Source: CAADGU01 sp964581605 (GTDB taxonomy: Bacteria > Chloroflexota > Anaerolineae > Promineifilales > Promineifilaceae). From it: a stretch of DNA of 62,063 nt. This document shows, piece after piece, positions 51,944 through 59,253 of this stretch. The stretch lies in the NCBI GenBank assembly GCA_964581605.1, contig CAZOPF010000024.1:1-62063 (forward strand), written 5' to 3'. Every line of letters begins with the position of its first letter. The stretch's first letter is position 1. A program made the position numbers and the translations under genes. The notes beneath the pieces were generated by a model. The model was not told where the DNA came from, ran no database searches, and was given only the letters and a program-made list of their open reading frames with translations.

Positions 51944-51956
51944 GTGAAACCTTTCA

Positions 51957-52018
51957 GGCAATTGAGTAATTGAGTAATTGGCGTCACAAATTACCCAATT
52001 ACCCAATTACCCAATTAC
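51957..52018. repeat. AATTACCC array with inverted arm
   Basis: CAATTGAGTAATTGAGTAAT and TGG face AAATTACCCAATTACCCAATTACCC (in parts). Upstream of the dipeptidase. Confidence 0.8.
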
Positions 52019-52845
52019 TTCTCTAACAAGTAGTAACAAGTATCCGGTGTGTGTAGTAAGTCGGTGGCTTTGTAGCCCTCGGTGAACAGGGAGATGAACA
52101 GGTCGCGGGTGTGCAGCCGCCAGGCGAGCGCCAGTTCCGGGTCTTCCTGTTTCAGGGTGCGGATGCTGGCCGGGACTTGCATCAGCAGCCGCGTGTGGCC
52201 GGGGGGGATGATGGCCCCACCGGGACGCGGGTGGGGGATGCCCTGTGCCGGGTTGATGATGGGCACGCCTTCGTCGCGCAAATTATCCAGGGTGTTGGCG
52301 GCCGTGCCCTGTAATCGGCTGGTCACATGCTGGCTGTCCAGCCACCAATCCACCTGGAAGCGGTCGGTGGGTAGGCCGGCGTTGATGCCGGCGGCCGTGC
52401 CGTATAGGTTGATGTAGTAGGTATGGCACACCGCGCCCAATTTGTGCAGGTTCAGGTTGCCGTTTTTGGTTTCTAGCGGGTCATACGTCCAGGTGGCGTG
52501 GTCAATGCCCCGCGCCAGCAGATGTTCCCGCTGCGCCAGTTTCAGCCGGTAGCCGATGTTGTAACTCTGATATTCGGGCAGCACGCCCAGTTGTTCGGAG
52601 CAGAATTTGACACGGCCGTTGGTCACTGTCCCATCTGCCGTCAGCCCAATGAAGCCAATGGAGAAGCCCACCAGTTTGCCATCCAGCCAGGCGCCCAGGA
52701 GCAGGCCGCCATTTTGCTGGAAGGTGATCATCAGATGTGCCGGAATGACCTCGCGGTAATCGTCCAGGCTCCAGGCGGCTTTGGAAATCTCTTCTACGGC
52801 CCAGTAGTCGGCCGGTTCTTCTACAAGTCGGATGTCTAGTTTCAT
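52015..52845 (-). CDS. GNAT-like acetyltransferase family (COG3375-like)
   Basis: A 276-residue protein similar to a GNAT-fold family annotated as predicted acetyltransferase. Features are KLVGFSIGFIGLTADG near residue 56 (central strand), a CoA-like loop GVLPEYQSYNIGYRLKLAQR near residue 86, and the WTYDPLETKNGNLNLHKLGA stretch near residue 118. The C-terminal ~120 residues hold Pro-rich segments (PAQGIPHPRPGGAIIPPG). The catalytic residue and substrate are unknown. The last codons run into the AATTACCC repeat. Confidence 0.75.
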   Translation of the reverse strand: MKLDIRLVEEPADYWAVEEISKAAWSLDDYREVIPAHLMITFQQNGGLLLGAWLDGKLVGFSIGFIGLTADGTVTNGRVKFCSEQLGVLPEYQSYNIGYRLKLAQREHLLARGIDHATWTYDPLETKNGNLNLHKLGAVCHTYYINLYGTAAGINAGLPTDRFQVDWWLDSQHVTSRLQGTAANTLDNLRDEGVPIINPAQGIPHPRPGGAIIPPGHTRLLMQVPASIRTLKQEDPELALAWRLHTRDLFISLFTEGYKATDLLHTPDTCYYLLEK

Positions 52846-52853
52846 AGTGGAGA

Positions 52854-52923
52854 AGTAAGCAGTGAGCAGTGAGCAGTGAGCAGTGGGAATTTCTGCTTAC
52901 TGCTTACCGCTCACTGCTCACTG
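52854..52923. repeat. GTGAGCA array with inverted arm
   Basis: AGTAAGCAGTGAGCAGTGAG and further units face CTGCTTACTGCTTACCGCTC ACTGCTCACTG. Between two minus-strand genes. Confidence 0.85.
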
Positions 52924-52925
52924 AT

Positions 52926-54125
52926 TCAATCAAGTCCGGTCCAATTTTTCAGCCACGCTTCTAAATCTTCCGGTTTGTTGGCCACAACTGGGGTGAACCG
53001 CGCCCCCGGATAATGTTGCTGAAACCAGGAAGCGGTCAGCACTTCCGGCCAATGGTGCGGGTTGACGGCCAACACATGCCGGGTTTCCAGGTCGCCAATA
53101 CCGGCATCGTCGGCGGAAAAACCAATGGTGAAACGGCCGTCGTACCCTCCCCTGGCCGCCGCTAATAGCCATTTCATATCGGCGGTGGGTGGCAGCAGCA
53201 CATAGACACGGCGGTAGTTGTAGCGGGAGCTGTCGCTGGGCACCAGTTGCACATCATGGGCTACCTGCAGCAGCCGCAGCGAAAGCAAGCGTGCGCCTTT
53301 GTCGCTGACAAAACGCAGTTCGTACAGGCCGTCGTGGTCGCTGATAAATTCGTAGCGCCAGAGGTGGCGGTCGCCATCCAGCGTTTTGCCACGCGGGACG
53401 ACGGTAGTGAGCTTGTTGTCCGGGCGGGTGATGAGCAGGTCAACGGCCGTATGGTCGCGGGTGGAGGAGATAACGGCCGTGACTGTTTCCCCTGGTTTTG
53501 GCCGTTCTGGTTCCACGGCAATGTGGGTGTCGCCTGGCCCCACAATGTTGACGCTGCGTTTGTGCCGCCCGATGGGGCGCAGCTCCGCCTGCCGCCAGAA
53601 AACGGTTTGCTGCCGTTTGGGCAGGGAGGGGGCCGATTTCAGGTAAACGGTGATGATGTTGGCTTCGGCGACGGCCGTCAGATGCAGCGTTTCCCAATGG
53701 CTGAGGGGGTTGGCTTTGCCGCTCCACACCACCAACGGGCTGTGGGGGTCCAGGCCGCCCGTGGGGTCAATGCCAATTTGCAAATTGACATCGCTGGCTT
53801 CCAGGCGGCTGGCAGGGGCCGTATCTTCGCTTGACCAGGCCTGCCCTTCTACCGAAAACTCGTAGCTGTTGCCCGGTGCGGAGGGCACTTGCTGCCACAA
53901 GCCGCCACTGTGCGTGCCAAAGGGGGTGGCAATTTGCTGTGTCAGTGCTTCATCCAGGGTGATGGGGCTGTAAACGGGTTGGCGATTTTTCCAGCCGGGG
54001 TCGCCTGCGGCCGGTTCCACCCACCAGGGCGCCCAGCCGACGGCCGTGATCAACTGATTGTTATCTCGATAAGGATAAAACGGCTTGCCCACTGCGCCGT
54101 TGAGGAGGAGTCGTGTTTGGGCCAT
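52926..54125 (-). CDS. Hypothetical beta-rich protein
   Basis: A 399-residue protein, not recognised. It opens MAQTRLLLNGAVGKPFYPYR without a signal peptide. Residues ~30-190 have a jelly-roll-like content (WQQVPSAPGNSYEFSVEGQA, SHWETLHLTAVAEANIITVY), like small carbohydrate-binding modules. Residues ~190-290 look like an Ig/FnIII-type segment, and the last ~100 read as an alpha/beta unit with LPPTADMKWLLAAARGGYDG. Octamers 53133, 53443, 53473, 53671 and 54040. Possibly a Chloroflexota-specific ligand-binding protein; no role can be given. Confidence 0.6.
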   Translation of the reverse strand: MAQTRLLLNGAVGKPFYPYRDNNQLITAVGWAPWWVEPAAGDPGWKNRQPVYSPITLDEALTQQIATPFGTHSGGLWQQVPSAPGNSYEFSVEGQAWSSEDTAPASRLEASDVNLQIGIDPTGGLDPHSPLVVWSGKANPLSHWETLHLTAVAEANIITVYLKSAPSLPKRQQTVFWRQAELRPIGRHKRSVNIVGPGDTHIAVEPERPKPGETVTAVISSTRDHTAVDLLITRPDNKLTTVVPRGKTLDGDRHLWRYEFISDHDGLYELRFVSDKGARLLSLRLLQVAHDVQLVPSDSSRYNYRRVYVLLPPTADMKWLLAAARGGYDGRFTIGFSADDAGIGDLETRHVLAVNPHHWPEVLTASWFQQHYPGARFTPVVANKPEDLEAWLKNWTGLD

Positions 54126-54130
54126 AGTTT

Positions 54131-54203
54131 CAGTGAGCAGTGAGCAGTGAGCAGTGAGCAGTGAGCAGTGAGCAGTACCTCACTGCTTACTGCTCACTGT
54201 TTA
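54131..54203. repeat. GTGAGCA array with inverted arm
   Basis: Six or seven AGTGAGC units (CAGTGAGCAGTGAGCAGTGA and on) face CACTGCTTACTGCTCACTG. Between radC and the hypothetical gene. Confidence 0.85.
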
Positions 54204-54917
54204 CTAATCAAAACCAAGTCCTCTTTCTTTTAATGAAACATATCGCTGGTGGCCGATGATGACGTGATCCAGCACTTCAATGTCCAGCAGTTTGCCCGCC
54301 TGGGCGAGTTGGCGCGTGACGCGAATGTCTTCCGGGGAGGGAGACGGGTCGCCGGAGGGGTGGTTGTGGGCGACGATGAAGGCGGCGGCGTTTTCGCGGA
54401 TGGCGGCGCGGAACAGTTCGGCCACGCGGATGACGGAGGTGTTCAGGCTGCCCACGTAGATGGTGGGTGTGCCCAGGACGTTGTTGCGGGTGTCCAGCAG
54501 CACCAGTTTGAGATGCTCTTTTTCCAGGAACATCATTTCAGACATGAGCAGGTTGGCGGCGTCGGCGGGGGTGGTGACACGTGGTTTTTCCTGGGGGGCG
54601 GAGGCGAGCAGGCGACGGCCGATCTCCAACGCGGCCTTGATTTCCACGGCCTTCGCTTCGCCAATGCCGTGAACGGTCATCAGTTCAGGGATGGAGGCGC
54701 GGGCCAGGCCGGGCAAATCTTTGAACTGGATCAGCAGCCGTTCGGCCAGGCGCACCACGTTTTCGCCGGGTACCCCGGTACGCAGGAGGATGGCCAGCAG
54801 TTCGGCGGTGGAGACGGCCGTTGGCCCTACCTGCACCAGCCGTTCCCGCGGCCGGTCCCCGGCGGCCATGTCCCGGATCATCGGCGCGTAAGCCACTTTA
54901 TGGGGTTCTGTTTCCAT
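54204..54917 (-). CDS. radC: RadC-family JAB-domain protein
   Basis: About 237 residues from the ATG at 54917 (METEPHKVAYAP). RadC proteins have an N-terminal UPF0758 helix-hairpin-helix part (LMTVHGIGEAKAVEIKAALE near residue 82) and a JAB metalloprotease-like domain: AFIVAHNHPSGDPSPSPEDI (H-x-H with downstream D) near residue 180. The role in recombination repair is disputed. Plasmids and islands often carry this gene. A perfect 20-bp hairpin lies just upstream, so the frame extending to 54998 is ignored. Confidence 0.9.
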   Translation of the reverse strand: METEPHKVAYAPMIRDMAAGDRPRERLVQVGPTAVSTAELLAILLRTGVPGENVVRLAERLLIQFKDLPGLARASIPELMTVHGIGEAKAVEIKAALEIGRRLLASAPQEKPRVTTPADAANLLMSEMMFLEKEHLKLVLLDTRNNVLGTPTIYVGSLNTSVIRVAELFRAAIRENAAAFIVAHNHPSGDPSPSPEDIRVTRQLAQAGKLLDIEVLDHVIIGHQRYVSLKERGLGFD

Positions 54918-54925
54918 AAAATATG

Positions 54926-54970
54926 GGAGGAGAGGCTTTAGCCGATAGTTTCGGCTAAAGCCTCTCCTCC
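54926..54970. repeat. Perfect 20-bp hairpin GGAGGAGAGGCTTTAGCCGA
   Basis: Twenty bases, loop TAGTT, then the exact complement. It lies between the small gene at 54982 and radC, where it could end one message or protect the next. Confidence 0.8.
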
Positions 54971-54981
54971 AGAAAAGTGAG

Positions 54982-55167
54982 TTATGCCGTTGCCCCACTG
55001 AGCAGCAAAATTAGCTCTTCGTATTCATCGGCGGCCAGGTGCAGGGTGATGCTGCCCAGTTCGATGTGGTACAAAAAGCCATCCTCATCTGGGCTGCGCC
55101 AGACGGCGAAGTTTTCCGTTTCGGACAGGATGTCCATTTCCATATCGTCATTTTCTTTTTTGCTCAT
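54982..55167 (-). CDS. Small acidic hypothetical protein
   Basis: A 61-residue protein rich in Asp/Glu: MSKKENDDMEMDILSETENF, then WRSPDEDGFLYHIELGSITL and HLAADEYEELILLL. No family recognised. The ATG at 55167 overlaps the stop of the AI-2E-type gene (ATGA), so it is translated from the same message. A role associated with the permease is possible but unsupported. Confidence 0.7.
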   Translation of the reverse strand: MSKKENDDMEMDILSETENFAVWRSPDEDGFLYHIELGSITLHLAADEYEELILLLSGATA

Positions 55168-56408
55168 TTTTTCTCCATTTCCACTGAATTGTTTTGAATA
55201 TCTGTCCGTTCCAGCCGTTTTTCCAGGGGGAGGGGGAGTTTGGGCAGCACGGCCGTGTCTACCGGCTTTAACACCTCATGTCCCTGGGCAAACGGTGGCT
55301 GGTTCAGCAGTTTGCTATAGATATACCGCAAGATGATGCGGGCGCTGGCCAGTACCGGCGCGGCCAGCAAGATACCCAATACCCCGGCAATGGCCGCACC
55401 CCCAATCACCCCCACCAGCACCACCAGCGGATGCAGCTTCAAATGATACCCAATAATGCGTGGCACGAGTACATAATTTTCAAACTGGTAAATGAGCGCA
55501 TAAACACCGGCAACCAGTAAGGCAAACCAGAACGGGGACATGAAATTGCCCAACCAACTGCTATCCGTTTGGAAGAAGGCCAGGAAGATGGCGGGTATGG
55601 CCGCCAGCACCGGGCCAAACGTGGGGATGAGCTCCATAAATCCGGCAAAAATAGCTAATGAGCCGGCATTGGGCAGTCCTAAAATGGTAGCGGCGATATA
55701 GACGATGATGCCCACGACAAAACACAAGACCAATTGGCCGCGCAAAAAGGCGTTCCACGTCAGGCTGATTTGTTCGCCAAGCTGGCGGACATCGGCGCGA
55801 TAATCGGCCGGCGTCAGATTCAGCACGGTTTCAAACAGGCGCTCATGGTCTTTGACCATGTAGAAGGAGATGATCAGAACCAGAATCAACCAGCCTACGG
55901 TGGAGATAGTCACAGTGGCTACGCTGCTGAAAATGGTAAGCGTCTGGCCTCCCAGGGTTTGGACAAGGCCGACCAGATTGTCGCTTAAGGAGCGAACAAC
56001 CTGGTCAAATGGCAGTTCGTCCATGGGAATCTCATACCCTTCAATCAGGACGATAGGCTCTGTGAAGAAATTGCCGACGCCAGCCAGGTAGCGGGGCACG
56101 TTGCCGATAAAAATGGTAATCTGGTTGACCAGTGGGGGGATGGCAATGACGGGAATGGAAATCAGGAAGACGGTCAGCGCCAGATAGATGGCGGCAATGA
56201 CCAGCAGGCGGGGCAGGCGTAAGGTGCGGGTGATCAGGTTAACCAGGGGGGTGATCAGGTAAGCCAGGATGGTGGCCAGGCTCAGGGGCAACAAGACGAT
56301 ATTGACGCGGTAAAATAACAGCAGCGCCAGCACCAGCAAAATGACGATGACGGTGCGTTTGCTGCTGTCACTCCAGAGAGGGGAACCAGGCGGTTTGGAA
56401 CTGTCCAT
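55164..56408 (-). CDS. AI-2E family permease
   Basis: A 414-residue membrane protein of the AI-2E (UPF0118) family, which contains autoinducer exporters and Na+/H+ antiporter-like proteins. About seven to eight transmembrane segments are apparent: two near the N-terminus (VIVILLVLALLLFY, VLLPLSLATILAYLI), more around 75-95, 155-180, 220-260, 280-310 and 330-370. Family landmarks are the ELIPTFGPVLAAIP motif near residue 256 and IIGYHLKLHPLVVLVGVIGG near residue 330. The tail has an octamer-derived VDTAV. Substrate unknown. Confidence 0.88.
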   Translation of the reverse strand: MDSSKPPGSPLWSDSSKRTVIVILLVLALLLFYRVNIVLLPLSLATILAYLITPLVNLITRTLRLPRLLVIAAIYLALTVFLISIPVIAIPPLVNQITIFIGNVPRYLAGVGNFFTEPIVLIEGYEIPMDELPFDQVVRSLSDNLVGLVQTLGGQTLTIFSSVATVTISTVGWLILVLIISFYMVKDHERLFETVLNLTPADYRADVRQLGEQISLTWNAFLRGQLVLCFVVGIIVYIAATILGLPNAGSLAIFAGFMELIPTFGPVLAAIPAIFLAFFQTDSSWLGNFMSPFWFALLVAGVYALIYQFENYVLVPRIIGYHLKLHPLVVLVGVIGGAAIAGVLGILLAAPVLASARIILRYIYSKLLNQPPFAQGHEVLKPVDTAVLPKLPLPLEKRLERTDIQNNSVEMEKK

Positions 56409-56423
56409 AGGGGGAATTATAAC

Positions 56424-58310
56424 TCATCCGTTGCCGATTTCGGAGAGTTCCAGCCAGCGGGTCACGGCCGTATCCAATTCCACCTTCGCCCTTTCCAATT
56501 CTTCAACCAGCGTTTGCAGCCGGGCATAATCACCACCGGCCTGGTTGATTTGGGTTTCCAGTTCGGCAATGCGGGTTTCCAGAGTGGGTACGGCCGTGTC
56601 CAGTGTTTCCAGCTCTCGTTTTTCCTGCCAGGTCAATTGGCGCGGCCGTGCGGTTGTTTTGGCCGGTAGCGGGGTTGTTTTGGGTGGCGGTGTGGCGGAG
56701 CTGGCCTCAGTTTCGGCGGTTCGCAGTTGCAGGTAATTTTCATAGGGTGTGGGGTAACGTGTGCCCAACACGCCATCCTCAAAACTTGCCAGAAAATCTA
56801 CATTGCGGTCTAAAAAGAAACGATCATGGCTGACCACCACCAGGCAACCGGCAAAGTTATCCAGAAATTGTTCCAGCACGGTCAACGTTTGTACGTCCAG
56901 GTCATTGGTCGGCTCGTCCAGGAAGAGAACGTTCGGTTGATGGATGAGCGTCGCCAGCAGGTAGAGGCGGCGGCGTTCACCCCCGCTGAGGCTGCTGATA
57001 TACGACTGCTGTTCGGGGCGGGTGAAAAGGAACCATTCCAGCATTTGCGCTGCTTCCACTTTTTCGCCCTCGGCCGTGCGAATGTTGGGGGCGATGCTGT
57101 TGATATACTCGATGACGCGCTGGTTTTCCGGCAGGCCGCTGGCGTGTTGGTCATAGTAGCCCAACTGCACCGTTTGTCCCCACTCTACCGTGCCGCTATC
57201 GGGTGTGGTTTGGCCGGCCAGCACATCCAGAAAAGTGCTTTTGCCGGCCCCGTTGGGGCCAATCACGCCAATGCGGTCGCCGGGATCGAGGTGGAAATCG
57301 AGGTTTTGGAAGAGGGTCAGGTCGCCATAACTTTTGCTCAGGCCGGTGGCTGCCAACACGCGCTTACCCAAACGGCGCGAGGCCAATGCCAGGGCCACTC
57401 GCTCATCCCCCCGGTCGTACTGGATTTCGCGCAGTTCTTCGATGCGTTGTTTGCGGGCTTTTTGTTTGGTGCTGCGGGCCTGCGCGCCGCGCCGCAGCCA
57501 TTCCAGTTCGCGGCGCAGGATGCCCTGCCGTTTGGTTTCGGCGGTGCTGAGTTGTTCGTCGCGGCGGGTGCGTTGTTCCAGGTAACGGCCGTAATTGCCC
57601 GGATACAGTACCAACTGCCGCCGGTCTAATTCCACAATTTTGTTCACCACCCGCTCCAAAAAATAGCGGTCGTGTGTGACCATCAGCAGGGCGCCGGGAC
57701 GCTTGCGCAAATAATCCTCCAGCCAGGCGATGGCGCTGGCGTCAATGTGGTTGGTGGGTTCGTCCAGGATGAGCAGGTCGGCCGGGTCGAGCAGGGCATG
57801 GGCCAGGGCCACCCGCTTGTACTGCCCGCCGCTGAGGGTGGCTACTGGCGCGTCAAATTGGGTGATGCCCAGCCGGGTGAGGATGGTTTTGGCGTCCGCT
57901 TCGGCCGCCCAGCCGCCGGTGTGGTCCATCTGATGGCTCAGTTCGGCAAATGTGGCCTGTAAGGTTGGGTTATGCGGGTCGTGGTGCAGCCGGTCGCTGG
58001 CGCGGTTGAAGTCGCGCAGCAGGCGCATCTGTGGCGCGTCGCTCTGGAAAACGGCGTCCAGGACAGTGAGGGCATTATCGAGGTGTGGCTCCTGGGAGAG
58101 GTATTGGATGCGGATGTTGCCGGTGCGGCTGACACGGCCGTCCCGCGGCGTCTCCAATCCGGCCATCAGGCGCAACAAGCTGGTCTTGCCGCTGCCATTC
58201 CGCCCAATCAGGCCAATGCGGTCGCCCTCGTTGATGAGTAGGTTCACCTGATCCAGCAGCAGCCGTTCGCTGTAGTAGTGGGAGACGTTTTCGAGGGTGA
58301 GGAGGTTCAT
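56424..58310 (-). CDS. ABC-F ATPase (Uup-like)
   Basis: A 628-residue protein with two ATPase domains and no membrane part, typical of ABC-F translation factors. Domain 1: GLIGRNGSGKTSLLRLMAGL (~35), signature TLSGGQYKRVALAHALL (~159), LLILDEPTNHID (~180). Domain 2: GVIGPNGAGKSTFLDVLAGQ (~354), SSLSGGERRRLYLLATLI (~440) and VLFLDEPTNDLD (~463). The linker holds many Arg residues (~240-290). The C-terminal ~90 residues form the Uup-type coiled coil (LTWQEKRELETLDTAVPTLE). Octamers lie at 56464, 56590, 57585, 58134. It probably acts on the ribosome or on Holliday junctions. Confidence 0.9.
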   Translation of the reverse strand: MNLLTLENVSHYYSERLLLDQVNLLINEGDRIGLIGRNGSGKTSLLRLMAGLETPRDGRVSRTGNIRIQYLSQEPHLDNALTVLDAVFQSDAPQMRLLRDFNRASDRLHHDPHNPTLQATFAELSHQMDHTGGWAAEADAKTILTRLGITQFDAPVATLSGGQYKRVALAHALLDPADLLILDEPTNHIDASAIAWLEDYLRKRPGALLMVTHDRYFLERVVNKIVELDRRQLVLYPGNYGRYLEQRTRRDEQLSTAETKRQGILRRELEWLRRGAQARSTKQKARKQRIEELREIQYDRGDERVALALASRRLGKRVLAATGLSKSYGDLTLFQNLDFHLDPGDRIGVIGPNGAGKSTFLDVLAGQTTPDSGTVEWGQTVQLGYYDQHASGLPENQRVIEYINSIAPNIRTAEGEKVEAAQMLEWFLFTRPEQQSYISSLSGGERRRLYLLATLIHQPNVLFLDEPTNDLDVQTLTVLEQFLDNFAGCLVVVSHDRFFLDRNVDFLASFEDGVLGTRYPTPYENYLQLRTAETEASSATPPPKTTPLPAKTTARPRQLTWQEKRELETLDTAVPTLETRIAELETQINQAGGDYARLQTLVEELERAKVELDTAVTRWLELSEIGNG

Positions 58311-58317
58311 GGGGGAG

Positions 58318-58388
58318 AATTATGAATTATGAAGGATGAATTATGAAAAGGTGTCACCTTGTCACCCCTTCACCTTGTCACCTTGTCA
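58318..58388. repeat. GAATTATGAAGGAT and TCACCTTG arrays
   Basis: AATTATGAATTATGAAGGAT, further 7-nt units, then GTGTCACCTTGTCACCCCTT and more TCACCTTG units that run into the last codons of the MBL gene. Confidence 0.75.
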
Positions 58389-59131
58389 AGTTCCAGGCTG
58401 TTACCTGGCGGTAATACCTGCACCAGCACGTCCGGGGCCAGGGCGGCGGTGCGGTCGGCGAAGGTGATGGGGGGCAGGGTGAGGAAGACGGGGTTGAGCC
58501 AGCCAAAGCCGATGGGGTGGAATGCGCCCCAATGGATGGGGATGGCGAGTTTGGGTTGGATGAGGGCGCACGCTTTGGCGGCCGTGTCCGGGTCCATGTG
58601 GCCGTCGCCGAGGGTTGGCCCCCAGCCCCAGACGGGCAGCAGGGCGATGTCCGGGTGGAGGTCGGCCATTTCGGGGTAGAGGTCGGTGTCGCCGGCGAAG
58701 TAGATGCTGGTGGCACGGCCGTACACCATAAAGCCCACACATTCTGTCCTGGCTCCCATGGGGGTGCGCTGGCTGACGTGGTCGGCAAAAACAGCTTCAA
58801 TGGTTAGGGGGCCGATTTCAGTTTTCTGACCCACGGTAATTTCTTCGATATGAGTGAAGTTGTAATCCTTGAGCATCTCGGCCGTGCCGGTTGGCCCAAT
58901 CAGGCGGATGTCGCGCCCTAACTTTTTGAGCGAGGGGATGTCCAGGTGGTCGCGGTGATGGTGGGAGAGCAGGATGGCGTCCAGGGGGGTGAGGTGGTCG
59001 AAGGTGGGGTACGGCCGTCGGCGTCGCAAATGGGCGATACGGTGGCGCAGCAGAGGGTCGGTGAGCAGCCGCACGCCGTCCAGCTCAATCAACACGGTGG
59101 CATGGCCGATGTAGGTGATACGGTCTGTCAT
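58370..59131 (-). CDS. MBL-fold metal-dependent hydrolase (UlaG-like)
   Basis: A 253-residue metallo-beta-lactamase fold protein of the UlaG/L-ascorbate lactonase-like group. Metal ligands: YIGHATVLIELDG, LLSHHHRDHLDIPSL (H-x-H-x-D-H) near residue 56, IYFAGDTDLY (Asp) near residue 142, IPIHWGAFHPIG (His) near residue 197. Such proteins also include RNases and phospholipases, so the substrate is unknown. The C-terminal LDKVTR is encoded by a TCACCTTG repeat. Octamers 58715, 59011. Confidence 0.85.
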   Translation of the reverse strand: MTDRITYIGHATVLIELDGVRLLTDPLLRHRIAHLRRRRPYPTFDHLTPLDAILLSHHHRDHLDIPSLKKLGRDIRLIGPTGTAEMLKDYNFTHIEEITVGQKTEIGPLTIEAVFADHVSQRTPMGARTECVGFMVYGRATSIYFAGDTDLYPEMADLHPDIALLPVWGWGPTLGDGHMDPDTAAKACALIQPKLAIPIHWGAFHPIGFGWLNPVFLTLPPITFADRTAALAPDVLVQVLPPGNSLELDKVTR

Positions 59132-59172
59132 GGGGGAATTATATCGGTGAACAGAGTACTGTCATCTGTTGT

Positions 59173-59238
59173 GGGGCGAGGTAGGCGGGAAACTGATTGG
59201 GAGTCAGGAGGGGAGGTGTCGCCCGCCTGCCTCGCCCC
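59173..59238. repeat. GGGGCGAGG inverted repeat
   Basis: GGGGCGAGGTAGGCGGG faces CCCGCCTGCCTCGCCCC, downstream of the kinase gene. Same family as 29408-29471. Confidence 0.7.
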
Positions 59239-59253
59239 TACGGTGTTGGATTT

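Noticed and set aside
52854..54203. CRISPR array in the regular GTGAGCA repeats
   Set aside because: Units are 7 nt without spacers and are followed by their own inverse; no cas gene is in the window.
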